A stretch of 64,000 nt of DNA from Planococcus sp. SK3692 (GCF_028890485.2 NZ_JARCHV010000001.1:968698-1032697); one strand, 5' to 3'; shown: positions 1 to 9,668, numbered from the stretch's first letter. The notes: generated by a model not told the origin, from the sequence alone. Numbers and translations: made by a program.

Positions 1-124
1 AAAATGAACAAAACCCCCAAAACGCTCTTTAGTCGCCTTAAGTGAATAATCTTATTTTTCAAATCCCTCTGTGATAAGTTGTTATTTATAACTTGAACCG
101 GGGGATTTATTTTTTACGCCAAGA

Positions 125-138
125 TGTATGCGTTTACA
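125..138 (+). promoter_or_regulatory. cre-like catabolite repression site
   Basis: The 14 bases TGTATGCGTTTACA match the CcpA-binding consensus TGWAANCGNTNWCA at all but one fixed position. The site lies about 43 bases upstream of the citrate transporter start. CcpA control of citrate uptake genes is known in Bacillus, so repression by preferred sugars is a reasonable inference. I could not place the -35/-10 elements with confidence. Confidence 0.55.
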
Positions 139-180
139 AAATAATCCTCCGCGCTATTTTGCACCTAGGGGGAATCCAGT

Positions 181-1503
181 ATGTTAAGCATTATTGCCTT
201 ATTTACGATTATCATCATTGTGGCACTTCTTATCAGCAATAAAATTACGCCGATCGTCGCACTTGTGCTTGTGCCGATTGTGGCAGCCTTTGTCGCTGGC
301 TTCAGTTTTGCGGAAATCGGCGACTTCTTCAATAGCGGCGTCGAATCCGTCATCAGCGTCGTCATTATGTTCATCTTCGCCATTCTGTTCTTCGGTATCA
401 TGCAGGATGTTGGGTTGTTCGATCCGTTGATCAATAAAATGATCGCTATCTCAAAAGGAAATGTCATTGCGGTCGCAGTCGGTACCGTCGTCATTGCTGC
501 CGTCGCGCAGCTCGACGGATCCGGCGCATCCACTTTCCTGATCACCATTCCGGCGCTGCTTCCACTTTACAAGCGCTTGAAAATGAATCCGTATCTCTTA
601 TTATTGCTGGTCGGGACCTCTGCCAGCATCATGAACATGCTGCCGTGGGCTGGACCGCTCGGCCGCACCGCTGCCGTCCTTGGAATGGACGTAACCGAGT
701 TGTGGCGACCGTTGATCAAAGTCCAGGTGGTGGGACTCATCTTATTGATTACACTGGCCGTCTTGCTCGCGATGCGTGAAAAACGACTTATCGCAAGACG
801 CGGCGATTTCAATAAAGAAATATACGAAGAAGCAGATCCGCTCGATGTGACAGCTCAAGATGAAAAATCACAAAAAGCTGCAGCTCTGCGCCGGCCTAAG
901 CTCTTATGGGCAAATACCCTCTTGGCACTCGCTGTTATCGCCGTGCTCGTATGGGGCGTCATCCCGGCCGGCCTTGCCTTCATGATCGGCGTCAGCATCG
1001 CCTTGCCGCTCAACTACCCGGACATGAAAGACCAAATGGACCGCATCAAAGACCATGCGCCGAACGCCCTTCTCATGGCTGCGATCATTTTGGCAGCTGG
1101 TTCATTCCTTGGCATCCTGGAAGGCACTTTAATGCTCGACTCGATCGCCAGTGATTTGGTCACGATCCTGCCGGCATTCGTCATTCCTTACCTGCACTTG
1201 ATCATCGGATTCTTTGGCGTGCCGTTCGATCTATTGCTTAGCACCGACGCTTATTATTTCGCCTTGTTCCCGATTGTCGAACAAGTCGTCACAGGCGCAG
1301 GCGTGTCATCGCTGTCAGCTGCGTACGCGATGATCATCGGCAATATCATCGGCACATTCGTCAGCCCGTTCTCGCCTGCTCTGTGGCTCGCACTTGGTCT
1401 CGCAGGTCTCGAGATGGGCCGCCATATCCGCTACTCTCTTCCGATCATGTGGGGCTTCAGCATCGTATTGCTCGCTGTCTCCGTTTTGATGGGAGTCGTC
1501 TAA
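181..1503 (+). CDS. CitMHS-family citrate-metal:proton symporter
   Basis: A 440-residue polytopic membrane protein of the CitMHS family, whose known members (Bacillus CitM and CitH) import citrate complexed to a divalent metal together with protons. It has about 11-12 hydrophobic segments along its whole length. A family-type segment near residues 100-110 reads LDGSGASTF, and NMLPWAGPLGR near 160 matches the conserved NTIPWGGP-type motif. The length is normal for the family. The ATG follows a GGGGGAA ribosome binding site. It is a lone gene ending in a strong bidirectional terminator. The cre-like site upstream suggests carbon catabolite control. Which metal-citrate complex it carries cannot be read from the sequence. 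Confidence 0.88.
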   Translation: MLSIIALFTIIIIVALLISNKITPIVALVLVPIVAAFVAGFSFAEIGDFFNSGVESVISVVIMFIFAILFFGIMQDVGLFDPLINKMIAISKGNVIAVAVGTVVIAAVAQLDGSGASTFLITIPALLPLYKRLKMNPYLLLLLVGTSASIMNMLPWAGPLGRTAAVLGMDVTELWRPLIKVQVVGLILLITLAVLLAMREKRLIARRGDFNKEIYEEADPLDVTAQDEKSQKAAALRRPKLLWANTLLALAVIAVLVWGVIPAGLAFMIGVSIALPLNYPDMKDQMDRIKDHAPNALLMAAIILAAGSFLGILEGTLMLDSIASDLVTILPAFVIPYLHLIIGFFGVPFDLLLSTDAYYFALFPIVEQVVTGAGVSSLSAAYAMIIGNIIGTFVSPFSPALWLALGLAGLEMGRHIRYSLPIMWGFSIVLLAVSVLMGVV

Positions 1504-1504
1504 T

Positions 1505-1550
1505 AAAAAAATGCCAGGAAAGAGGCAACTCCTCTTTCCTGGCATTTTTT
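1505..1550. terminator. bidirectional terminator
   Basis: A perfect 14-bp stem (ATGCCAGGAAAGAG and its complement) with a 7-base loop, A-rich on one side and T-rich on the other. It ends the citrate transporter on the plus strand and the acetamidase gene on the minus strand. Confidence 0.9.
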
Positions 1551-1557
1551 ATATTGT

Positions 1558-2493
1558 TTAACGAATTGCACCGTGCGGCAAGATGGCGTGTACCCCTTTG
1601 ACGCTGTTGACAATCTGTGTGACGTGCAAGTCGACTGCAACGCTTGCAAGCGCCGTCGCTTCTGTTTTTGATAACGAATGAAACTGCTGGATCAAGCCGA
1701 CCATTTCGTCAAGTGCAGTCGCCGCCGCTTCATTCAAGTCTTCATCAAAACCGAATGTCAACCAGCCGGCAGGCGTTTTGGCTTTTGGCATATGGAGTTT
1801 CATCTCTTTGTGAAGCACGACCGTCAAATTGACGAGATCCATCGGGCACTCGATCGCCGTTCCAGAGTTCTCACCGTCACCTTGCACGGCATGGCCATCG
1901 CCAAACGACAAAAGCGCCCCATCCACTTCAACCGGCAAGAACAGCGAGCTGCCTTGGACCAGCTCCTTGCAATCAATATTGCCGCCCGTCCGGTACGGCG
2001 GCGAAGTGCGGTGCGTTCCCGCCTCCGCTGGCGCTAAGCCAATAAGGCCGAGAAACGGCGATAATGCGACGCCAAATTCTTTTCCGGACATGGTGCATTT
2101 GCCGGTCATTTGCTCACGGTCCAGCGTCCAGTCGACTTGCAGGCGTTCGCTATCCGCGATGCCCAGCTTTACATTTTGCCAAGCCGGGGTGCCTCCCGCC
2201 CAATTGCGTCCATACCAACCCGGCACGTTTTGGTTGATGCGCACTTCAATCACCATTCCAGGCTTTGCGCCTTCAATGGCAATCGGCCCGATGAGCGGAT
2301 GGCCAAGCCGTTCTTCGTTTTCGCGTGAACTGTAGATGACCTGTTTTTCATTTTTGTGCGCCGAATAGCCCCATTGGATATCCGGTGTCTTGGTTTCGAT
2401 CGTATCGCCCGATTGAATTGTCAAAATCGGTTGGTAGTCTTTATTGAATGAAGAATGAAGATTTTCGGACTTAAGCTCGATGTGGTGGATCAT
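1558..2493 (-). CDS. Acetamidase/formamidase family protein
   Basis: A 311-residue member of the FmdA/AmdA family of metal-dependent amidases, which hydrolyse formamide, acetamide or similar short amides to ammonia and the acid. The N-terminal part contains WGYSAHKN, and the GPIAIEGAKPGMVIEV segment (residues about 68-83) is characteristic. HRTSPPYRTGGNID (about 160-173) and GDGHAVQGDGE (about 198-208) are the conserved metal-site stretches of this family. The length is typical of the shorter Bacillota members. The ATG is preceded by AAAGGGG. It is monocistronic, so the context gives no substrate; the true substrate is unknown. Confidence 0.85.
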   Translation of the reverse strand: MIHHIELKSENLHSSFNKDYQPILTIQSGDTIETKTPDIQWGYSAHKNEKQVIYSSRENEERLGHPLIGPIAIEGAKPGMVIEVRINQNVPGWYGRNWAGGTPAWQNVKLGIADSERLQVDWTLDREQMTGKCTMSGKEFGVALSPFLGLIGLAPAEAGTHRTSPPYRTGGNIDCKELVQGSSLFLPVEVDGALLSFGDGHAVQGDGENSGTAIECPMDLVNLTVVLHKEMKLHMPKAKTPAGWLTFGFDEDLNEAAATALDEMVGLIQQFHSLSKTEATALASVAVDLHVTQIVNSVKGVHAILPHGAIR

Positions 2494-2553
2494 GCGGTTC
2501 CCCTTTCATGAAGACGGTTTCTTTAATTATAATAGAAACTTTATTTAATACAC

Positions 2554-2582
2554 GAAAGCCTGCCATGATTCGGCAGGCTTTC
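2554..2582 (-). terminator. Terminator hairpin
   Basis: An 11-bp perfect stem (GAAAGCCTGCC / GGCAGGCTTTC) with a 7-base loop, four bases after the stop of the small zinc-ribbon gene on the minus strand. The following T tract is weak. Confidence 0.6.
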
Positions 2583-2585
2583 TGT

Positions 2586-2738
2586 TTATGCACTGCGTTT
2601 TCGGAATGCGCGTCGTTCGGCGTATATCGCGCATTGTGCACAGACGACGACCGCTTCGTTGCGGTCGTTATAATATTTTCGCGGCTGTCGTGCTTTTAGT
2701 TTACATACCGCGCATTTCTTTTTGAATAACGAGAACAT
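2586..2738 (-). CDS. Small zinc-ribbon-like protein (50 aa)
   Basis: A 50-residue basic protein with two CxxC pairs (Cys9/Cys12 and Cys33/Cys36) spaced like a small treble-clef or zinc-ribbon metal site, and an Arg/Lys-rich C-terminus. I chose the internal ATG at 2738 because it lies 9 bases after AAAGGAG; the longer reading would start 30 bases earlier without such a site. I do not recognise the family by name. Zn binding and nucleic-acid contact are inferred from the cysteine spacing and charge only. Confidence 0.6.
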   Translation of the reverse strand: MFSLFKKKCAVCKLKARQPRKYYNDRNEAVVVCAQCAIYAERRAFRKRSA

Positions 2739-2843
2739 TGGCTGTCTCTCCTTTGGTCTTAAAATCATCGATTGTTCATGGTTTCATAGAAACAAACATA
2801 AGGGAGCTAGCGGGCATTCTTAGCTGCAGCTCACCGTCACACA

Positions 2844-2875
2844 GATGCCCCGAACCATCAATGGCCCGGGGCATC
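2844..2875 (-). terminator. Possible terminator after the LTA-synthase-family gene
   Basis: A 9-bp GC-rich stem (GATGCCCCG / CGGGGCATC) sits 9 bases beyond the stop of the minus-strand sulfatase gene. There is no clear T tract, so it may act as a transcript-stabilising hairpin instead. Confidence 0.4.
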
Positions 2876-2883
2876 CGTTTGTA

Positions 2884-4821
2884 TCATTCATTTTCATCTG
2901 TGGATTGCTGGTAATAATAATCTGCCGGGTCGACCGGCGTGAAGCCATTTGGCGTATAGAATCTCAACAAGTCACCATTGACGACTTGATCCGACAGCTG
3001 AAGTTCATATCTGCCGTGCTGCTTCAAAGTCGCAGCTTGTTCGAGCTGCTGTTCATCTTCAAGCGGCAAGCCCGTTTCCGGGTCGTAGAACGCTTCACTG
3101 ATGGAATAGACTTCAGGACTGACATAATCACCGTTTCGGAACATGACGAGTTCTTCATGTTCTTCCGACAATAGATCGGTGCCGAAATGTACGTATTTCT
3201 GCGTTTCCACGCCAAGCAAATGCATCACAGTAGGCAATAGGTCGATTTGGCCGCCATACGTGTTGTTGATGCCGCCTTCCATGCCCGGCACGTGAATGAA
3301 CAACGGCACGCGCTGAAGCTTGGCGTTCTCTACTGGCGTGATGTCTTTGGACAATACCTCAGACATCGCTTCGTTGTGATTGTCGGAAATGCCATAATGG
3401 TCACCGTACATAACGATCATCGTATTGTCCGCAAGGCCGGACGCTTCAAGCTGTTCAAAGAACTGCTTGATCGCTTCGTCAGCATAGCGTGCCGTCTGGA
3501 AATAATTATCGACGCTCGCATCGCCGGTCGTCCCTTTATCGATAGTCGCTAATTGCTGGTCCATTTTATAAGGGAAATGATGCGAAACGGTGATAAATTT
3601 CGAATAGAACGGTTCCGGCAGCGACTCCAACAGCGGTGCCGACTGCTCGAAGAATGGTTTGTCCATCAAGCCATACTCTGCCATATCAGCCTCTGCTGGA
3701 TTCGGATACGATTCAATATCGAAGAAATGATCGTAGCCGAATGACTTGTAGATTTCAGAACGGTTCCAGAAGGTTCCGTTATTGCCGTGGAACACAGCCG
3801 ACGTATAGCCTTGGTCTTTCAAGATGGCTGGAGCCGATTGATACGTATTCTGGCCTTTCGTAATGAATGCAGATCCTTTCGGCAAGCCGAACAGGGAATT
3901 TTCGAGCATAAATTCTGCATCAGAAGTTTTGCCTTGCGCTGTCTGATGGAAGAAATTATCGAAGTACAATGTATTCGGGTCATCCATCATCGAATTCAAG
4001 AACGGTGTGACTTCTTCGCCCTCGAGTTCATAATCCATCAGGAAGGTCTGGAACGATTCCAAATGCAAATAAACGACGTTCATGCCTTCCGCTGCACCGA
4101 AGTATTGTTCATTGGGGCTCGCATAATTGGATTTCGTGTAGTTCAACACTTCCGTATTGTCATCGCTGTCCGCCATGACCCGCTGCGAAGAAGCTTTCAA
4201 AGTTTCCGCCGTATCGTACAGGGCGTAATTATACATCCCTAAATACTTGACGATGTATGCACGGTCAAAGCCGCGTGTCAAAAGATCCGGGCGGTCCGAT
4301 TCCGCAAGCGACAAATTAAAGAAGGAAATCAATAAAGCCGCTGCGATTAACGGCAAGGCCATTCTCTTTTTGATTATGCGCATATCTTTTTGCGTCCGCT
4401 TGGAAATTACCCATGCACCGAGAAGCAAGACATCCACGAAGAACAGGAAATCCATCGGCTGGATGAGAGTCAGCACACTGCCGCCCAAATCGCCGAAATT
4501 CTGCGTTTGGGACAAAGTCGGCAAAGTGATGAAATCACTGAAGAACCGGTAATAGACGACATTTGCATAGAGCATGATTGACATGCCGAGGTAAATTATC
4601 AGGAGTGCCCAATATTTCCGCGTCCCTTTAAAGAACAGCGAGAAACTCAATAACAACAATACCGATCCTAAAGGATTGATCAGCAATAAGAATTCTTGCA
4701 GCGTCCCTTCTACTTCAAGCGTGAATTGGGTTTTTTGAGAGATATACGTCTTCGCCCACAGCATGGCAACCGCCACAAGAAACAAGGGCATATAATTATT
4801 CATTATCATTTTATTTTTCAT
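2884..4821 (-). CDS. LTA synthase family protein (membrane sulfatase-type phosphoglycerol transferase)
   Basis: About 645 residues: five N-terminal transmembrane segments (within residues 10-180) followed by an extracellular sulfatase-fold domain. The LtaS family transfers glycerol phosphate from phosphatidylglycerol to build lipoteichoic acid. The metal-site glutamate is in HLESFQ (about residue 257), the nucleophile Thr is in GKTSDAEF (about 301), and MYGDHYG supplies further metal ligands. Two starts are possible; the ATG at 4821 has the better spacing from AAGGTG than the one 6 bases upstream. Bacillota usually carry several paralogues (LtaS, YqgS, YfnI, YvgJ), and the sequence alone does not tell which this is. 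Confidence 0.88.
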   Translation of the reverse strand: MKNKMIMNNYMPLFLVAVAMLWAKTYISQKTQFTLEVEGTLQEFLLLINPLGSVLLLLSFSLFFKGTRKYWALLIIYLGMSIMLYANVVYYRFFSDFITLPTLSQTQNFGDLGGSVLTLIQPMDFLFFVDVLLLGAWVISKRTQKDMRIIKKRMALPLIAAALLISFFNLSLAESDRPDLLTRGFDRAYIVKYLGMYNYALYDTAETLKASSQRVMADSDDNTEVLNYTKSNYASPNEQYFGAAEGMNVVYLHLESFQTFLMDYELEGEEVTPFLNSMMDDPNTLYFDNFFHQTAQGKTSDAEFMLENSLFGLPKGSAFITKGQNTYQSAPAILKDQGYTSAVFHGNNGTFWNRSEIYKSFGYDHFFDIESYPNPAEADMAEYGLMDKPFFEQSAPLLESLPEPFYSKFITVSHHFPYKMDQQLATIDKGTTGDASVDNYFQTARYADEAIKQFFEQLEASGLADNTMIVMYGDHYGISDNHNEAMSEVLSKDITPVENAKLQRVPLFIHVPGMEGGINNTYGGQIDLLPTVMHLLGVETQKYVHFGTDLLSEEHEELVMFRNGDYVSPEVYSISEAFYDPETGLPLEDEQQLEQAATLKQHGRYELQLSDQVVNGDLLRFYTPNGFTPVDPADYYYQQSTDENE

Positions 4822-4937
4822 TTGCATTACACCTTTTCATCATCGATTATCTGAAAGCAGCCTTGCATGCCTGCCTTTAAAGAAACAAGCTCCATTGTAC
4901 TCCCATTTTCCGGAAATTCAAAGTTTGAAGCCGTCTT

Positions 4938-5687
4938 TTAGGAAGTTTTCTTATTTTTCATCGCTTTGCGCCATTTGACAAGTTCCTTTTCTTCGATCTG
5001 CTTTTCAAGCACTTCATCCCATACACCAAGCCGTGTATTCCAGACACGCGCATAGAACAGGTCCTGTTTTTGGTCATATAATTGAAACTCGAGGCACGGG
5101 ATGTGTTCAGTACTAAGTTCGTCACAAGATGAAACGTTCGCGACGATCACTTGATAGCCCTCTTCTGCACTGTTTTTTTCTTCCGTTAGCAAACCATGAA
5201 TGCGGTCTTCATTAACATTCTGGCTAATTGCATAGCGATAGCAAGGAAGTTTCTCCAGGTTTTCTGCAAGCTTACCTTCCAACAAACTATAGCTATCATG
5301 TGCGGCGCTAAAGGATACGATGGCTTCGCCGCCTTCCATCGCTTCTTCGAAAATGCCTTTCTCCAAATGTCCATAACCTTTGTCGGTCAACCGGTAGCCT
5401 TTTGCATCGAGGCGGATCAGCTGTGTGCCGTGCATTTTATCGATCAGATCGCGGATGAACAACTCTTCGACAAACAGCATCTCCGCAAGTGCTGCAGGGC
5501 GGCGGATGTCCGCTTCTTGGAACGCCAGCAGCAGCATTTTCATCAGAATGTCCATTTTGAGCCGCTTGACGCGGGCAAACGACACTTCATAAGAAACCAG
5601 CGGCACATGCCACGAAAGTTCCTGTACGATCATCACGTCTTTGTTCGACGCCACTTCCGCACGCAGCCTATTCATTAGTTTGTCCAT
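4938..5687 (-). CDS. Winged-helix-like partner of the adjacent helicase (unknown function)
   Basis: A 249-residue soluble protein I do not recognise. Residues about 45-110 alternate predicted helices and end in GYRLTDKGYGHLE, the strand-turn pattern of a winged-helix domain. The C-terminal half is mixed alpha/beta without catalytic motifs I can name. Its start lies only 4 bases downstream of the helicase stop, so the two are almost certainly co-transcribed. This context suggests a DNA- or protein-binding accessory for the helicase. No transmembrane segment or signal peptide is seen. Confidence 0.7.
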   Translation of the reverse strand: MDKLMNRLRAEVASNKDVMIVQELSWHVPLVSYEVSFARVKRLKMDILMKMLLLAFQEADIRRPAALAEMLFVEELFIRDLIDKMHGTQLIRLDAKGYRLTDKGYGHLEKGIFEEAMEGGEAIVSFSAAHDSYSLLEGKLAENLEKLPCYRYAISQNVNEDRIHGLLTEEKNSAEEGYQVIVANVSSCDELSTEHIPCLEFQLYDQKQDLFYARVWNTRLGVWDEVLEKQIEEKELVKWRKAMKNKKTS

Positions 5688-5691
5688 TTGC

Positions 5692-8600
5692 TCACCCTTT
5701 CTGCAGCACTTTTACGCCTTGTTTTTGTTCAGCCACATCGAGTACGTGCTGATACATCCGTTTCGTCTGTGGTTGTTTTGCGCGCTTCGTGAACATCGCA
5801 GAACTGCCGACCATCACGAGCAATTGCTTGGCACGCGACAACGCGACATTTAACCGGCGATAATCTTTCGCAAATCCGATATCGCCGCGTTCATTTTGGT
5901 TATTGCGCACCATACTTAAGAGAATGATCTCCATTTCGCTGCCTTGGAAACGGTCGACGGTGCCCGTGCGGATCGTTAAGTGCGGCAAGCGCAATTCCTG
6001 GTCGATCATGCGTTGCAGCCGTTTCACTTGTTCGCCGTAGAACGAAATAACGCCAACGGTTTTCAGCTCGTCCGCTGGGATCCGCCCGGCCGCTTTCGCT
6101 TCGGCTGCTGCATCGTTCAGCTCCACCAACAGGCGGCTGATTTCCGCAAGTTCCGACGGGTTGTACAAGCTTTTCCCACCGCTCATGCGTTCTTCGAAAT
6201 AAACCGGTTCGTTCGGCAAATCGAGCCACATCAAATGGTTGTTTCGGTTGACGGATGGCGACTCCAAAAAATGGTCGCGTTCTTTGTCTGAATCTGCCAA
6301 GCCGCATTGCAATTGAACATTCTCATCTTTGTAGAACGGCGAGATCGTTTCCATGATGTCTTTGTGCATGCGGTACTGGATGGCGAGCATCGTCTTGTTC
6401 GAATCCGGCAAGTTTTTATACAAGCGTTCGAACAGCGATTCTTCGAGCAGTTTCTCGAGTTCGCGCTTTTCCTCGAAGCCGCCATCTTCTTTGATCATTT
6501 CTTCTAAGGTCTCTTCCAAAGTGTCGTTGCCGAGCAATGGCGGCAGTTGGTGATGATCACCGACCAAAATGACTTTTTTTCCCTTGAGCATCGGCAATAA
6601 TAATTCCGGAGGCGTCGCTTTTGACACTTCATCGACGATGACAACATCGAATACCGGATAATTGTCCTGGAAATCCTTGCGCGCCGATGCGACACAAGTC
6701 GTACCGATCACATTGGCGTGTTTGATGTACAGCTTGCGGATTTCATCCAAATCGTGCTCGTTTGCCGTCTCGAGCAGTCCAATCCACTGCTTCTGCACCG
6801 ATTGTAGCAAGGGGAAGTTTTTCTGCTCTTGCTTGAGCGATTCCACATCGAATGAAAGACTGGCGAGTTGTTTCGCGGTTTCTTCGTAGGCCGCTTCCGG
6901 ATCCGTTAAAAGAATGGTTTCCAAAGCATGCAGTTCCCGCTCTTTCTCTGTTAGACGCCGCATCGCCACGTCAAGTTGCGCTGTGATCTCCACGATTCGC
7001 TGGCCGGCTTGTTCGAATGCCGTTTTTTTAGCGAGCAAATTGGCTTGCTGCTGCTCCAAATCTGCTGCCGCTCGTACAGAATCCGCTTGGTCTTTACGGA
7101 GCTGAGTCAATTGCGTTTCGCAATCTTCAAGCGCCTGTTCGATATCTACCGGAACTTCGATTGAGACGGACAAGATGGCCACTCTTCGTTCGATGCGTGA
7201 ATGTTCTTCCCGCTGCCGTTCGAACTGCTCAAGCCCCCGTTCGTCCAAGTCCAAATAGCGCTGTCTGTGCTTTTCAAGTTCCATGCAAAGCGCTTTTTTT
7301 AATTGGCCGAATGCCCGTTTGGATTCTTCGATATGAATGTCGGCGGCTTTTAGCATCACGCCTCTGCGCCACACATCGTTCTGCCGTTTATATAAGCCGC
7401 TCAGCGCTTTCGCGAGAACGCCCGAATCGATGTGCTGAGAACTTTTCAGCATCGTTCGCAGCTTTTCAAGAAACTCATCGATATTGGCTGAGGTGAACGA
7501 TTCCGCCTGCGACAAGGCACGTTCTTTTACATGTGCCGCATCAATGTCAGAATTCGCAAGCATTTTCTCGACATAGCCAATCGCCGACGTGACACTTGTA
7601 TTATAGGCTTCAAGTTTTTTACGCTCGGACATTTTGTCGCGGATCATGTCGAGCTTGCTGAGTGAAAAAGTGATCGCCGGCACTTCTTCTATTCGTTGTT
7701 CGTTCATCACTTTAAGCAAGCTATCGACTTTTTTCATGCCCTCGACTGTCTCGAGCACGGCTTGTTGCTCCTGCGCTTTCGCCATTACTTCGTCGCGCTT
7801 TTCTTCGATTAATTTCATCTCTCTGCGGAGTGAATCGAGTTGTTCGTTCAGTTGTTTGGTCTCGCGCGCCCGCTTGAGCTGCTCGATCGTTTCGATTGCG
7901 CTCTGCTGTTGCTGTTCGAACCATTCGGGACCATGTCCGCTATCGAGCAAGCTTTGCGCTTGATCGATGGCCGCTTGCAGGGCGCCCATTTTCTCTTCGA
8001 TGCTGTGTTTGCGGCTTATTGCTTGATGCTGTTCAAGTTCGACTGCCCGTGTTTTGTTTTGCAATGGTTCAATGTTCGACTGCAATTCGCGCTGTTTCGC
8101 TTGGGCTGTCTTTTTATCTTCTACAGCTTGCTTCCATTTTTCAAAAACCGGCTGCACCTCTGCATAGGCCCGTTCCGTTTCTTCAAGCTTGTGGGCGACT
8201 TCTTGTTCGCGGGCTTTACGCGCCTCGAACTGCGCCGTGATTTCTTTTAAGGTATGGTCTTTCCAATACTGTCCGACGTTTTCTTCGATGAATTTCTGGC
8301 CGTCTTCTTCGATGCTTTCGGTGCGTCCGACGCGCAAAATGCGGATATCTTTGTGTGCAAGCAAGCGCCCGAGCGCATTGTCGACGGCCAGATTCGACTG
8401 CGAAGCGACGAGCGTGCGTAATCCTTTTTTTGCGTTTTGCAGGCAGATTTCCGAAATAACCGTCGTCTTGCCGGTACCGGGAGGCCCTTGAATAACGTAG
8501 AGATCTTCCGCTGACATCGCTCCTGTCACAGCTTGCTGCTGGAAGTCATTCAAGCGGTTGTGGAACTCGAGCTTTGGCAGCTCTTTTAGCGGCGCTACAT

Positions 8601-9456
8601 TCGGCCGTTCCTCGAATAATAGTCGGTCGAGCTGCGGGTTGACTGCAAGGCCCTTCTCGAGATTGGTGAAGCCTTGGCGCAATCTCCGGATTTGGCTAAG
8701 TGCCGCGAATTTGCTGAAGACGACTTCTCTTTTATTCAGGGCATGCGCTTTTTCGCGCAGCTGCTTGATGATGTATGGATTCAGTTCGATTTCGATCGCG
8801 CGGTTTTTCGTCTTGAAGACCGTGCCGACATCACCCTCGATTCCGGTCAAGCGCACACTTAAATTGCGCAGGTTTTTCCATTCCTTCTCATCCATGCGGC
8901 AACCGGTCAAGGTGATGCGGCTGAAATCGTGGCTGAAGGCCAAATTCGAATAGCCCGTCTTGACATCCGGAATGTCCATGCCCTGTTCTTGGATCTTCAA
9001 ATAGCCTTCCCAGCTCGAAATGCGTTTTTTCACATAATCCGAACGTTCTTTCGCCGGTGTCATCCGGTTGATCAAGTTCATGAACGCTACCGGGACGGGA
9101 TCGCGCGAGTTGTTGAACCGGATCGATTCCTCACGCTGCCAATTGGTGCCGAGTGCCTGGTAGGCTTTTCTGAGCGTTACATTGGTTACCAATAATTGAT
9201 GGTTCGCGAATACGCAATGAAGCACAGCGAGTTGCCCTGATGCCTGCTCCGTCAACCGTCCCGTCTCTTCGGCGTTGAACAATAACGCAACCGAAAGAGA
9301 GCCATCCGCAGTCGACGGATAGCGTTCAAGAAATACCTGAAACGGTTTGTCCGCCATAAAAAATGAGCGTTCGCTGATGCCGAACCCTCTCATCTTTTCC
9401 GATGCGGTTTTAGTTAAACGTATGGACGTTTGGTATGTATTTGTCTGCGTTGCCAT
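5692..9456 (-). CDS. Large superfamily 1 (DNA2/NAM7-like) helicase with central coiled coil
   Basis: About 1254 residues. An N-terminal domain of about 300 residues without recognised motifs is followed by Walker A GPPGTGKTT (about 324-332). Then comes a roughly 500-residue Glu/Gln/Arg-rich coiled-coil insertion (about 400-900). The remaining motifs follow: II VIVDEVSKA (about 940), III VGDHHQLPP, IV QYRMH, V TVDRFQGSE and VI RRLNVALSRA. This is the UvrD/Upf1-like class of ATP-driven nucleic acid translocases. An upstream in-frame start exists at 9609, but the ATG at 9456 follows AGGTGAT with correct spacing. It leads a two-gene operon with the 249-residue protein. The role (repair, RNA processing or defence) is not shown by the sequence. 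Confidence 0.85.
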   Translation of the reverse strand: MATQTNTYQTSIRLTKTASEKMRGFGISERSFFMADKPFQVFLERYPSTADGSLSVALLFNAEETGRLTEQASGQLAVLHCVFANHQLLVTNVTLRKAYQALGTNWQREESIRFNNSRDPVPVAFMNLINRMTPAKERSDYVKKRISSWEGYLKIQEQGMDIPDVKTGYSNLAFSHDFSRITLTGCRMDEKEWKNLRNLSVRLTGIEGDVGTVFKTKNRAIEIELNPYIIKQLREKAHALNKREVVFSKFAALSQIRRLRQGFTNLEKGLAVNPQLDRLLFEERPNVAPLKELPKLEFHNRLNDFQQQAVTGAMSAEDLYVIQGPPGTGKTTVISEICLQNAKKGLRTLVASQSNLAVDNALGRLLAHKDIRILRVGRTESIEEDGQKFIEENVGQYWKDHTLKEITAQFEARKAREQEVAHKLEETERAYAEVQPVFEKWKQAVEDKKTAQAKQRELQSNIEPLQNKTRAVELEQHQAISRKHSIEEKMGALQAAIDQAQSLLDSGHGPEWFEQQQQSAIETIEQLKRARETKQLNEQLDSLRREMKLIEEKRDEVMAKAQEQQAVLETVEGMKKVDSLLKVMNEQRIEEVPAITFSLSKLDMIRDKMSERKKLEAYNTSVTSAIGYVEKMLANSDIDAAHVKERALSQAESFTSANIDEFLEKLRTMLKSSQHIDSGVLAKALSGLYKRQNDVWRRGVMLKAADIHIEESKRAFGQLKKALCMELEKHRQRYLDLDERGLEQFERQREEHSRIERRVAILSVSIEVPVDIEQALEDCETQLTQLRKDQADSVRAAADLEQQQANLLAKKTAFEQAGQRIVEITAQLDVAMRRLTEKERELHALETILLTDPEAAYEETAKQLASLSFDVESLKQEQKNFPLLQSVQKQWIGLLETANEHDLDEIRKLYIKHANVIGTTCVASARKDFQDNYPVFDVVIVDEVSKATPPELLLPMLKGKKVILVGDHHQLPPLLGNDTLEETLEEMIKEDGGFEEKRELEKLLEESLFERLYKNLPDSNKTMLAIQYRMHKDIMETISPFYKDENVQLQCGLADSDKERDHFLESPSVNRNNHLMWLDLPNEPVYFEERMSGGKSLYNPSELAEISRLLVELNDAAAEAKAAGRIPADELKTVGVISFYGEQVKRLQRMIDQELRLPHLTIRTGTVDRFQGSEMEIILLSMVRNNQNERGDIGFAKDYRRLNVALSRAKQLLVMVGSSAMFTKRAKQPQTKRMYQHVLDVAEQKQGVKVLQKG

Positions 9457-9668
9457 TGTCATCACCTGTTCTGCCAAACTGAAAAAGCCGAATAGCCCGG
9501 CTGGTTTTCCGTGTTTTCGCTGTCGATCATATCTTCTAATCATATCACCTGCAGGGCCTTTGTGTTTTCTGAACTTATGTATTTTAAGGAAACCCTTCTT
9601 TCGCCTCACCTATTTTCTGCTCGCCATTAGCTCATGACAATTCCCAGGGCTACAGTGAAAATCAAAAA

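Noticed and set aside
5980..9195. Many long plus-strand frames opposite the helicase gene
   Set aside because: They are antisense shadows of a GC-biased coding region, lack ribosome binding sites and match no family.
9457..9609. 51-codon extension of the helicase
   Set aside because: Very basic and without a ribosome binding site. The ATG at 9456 is preceded by AGGTGAT.
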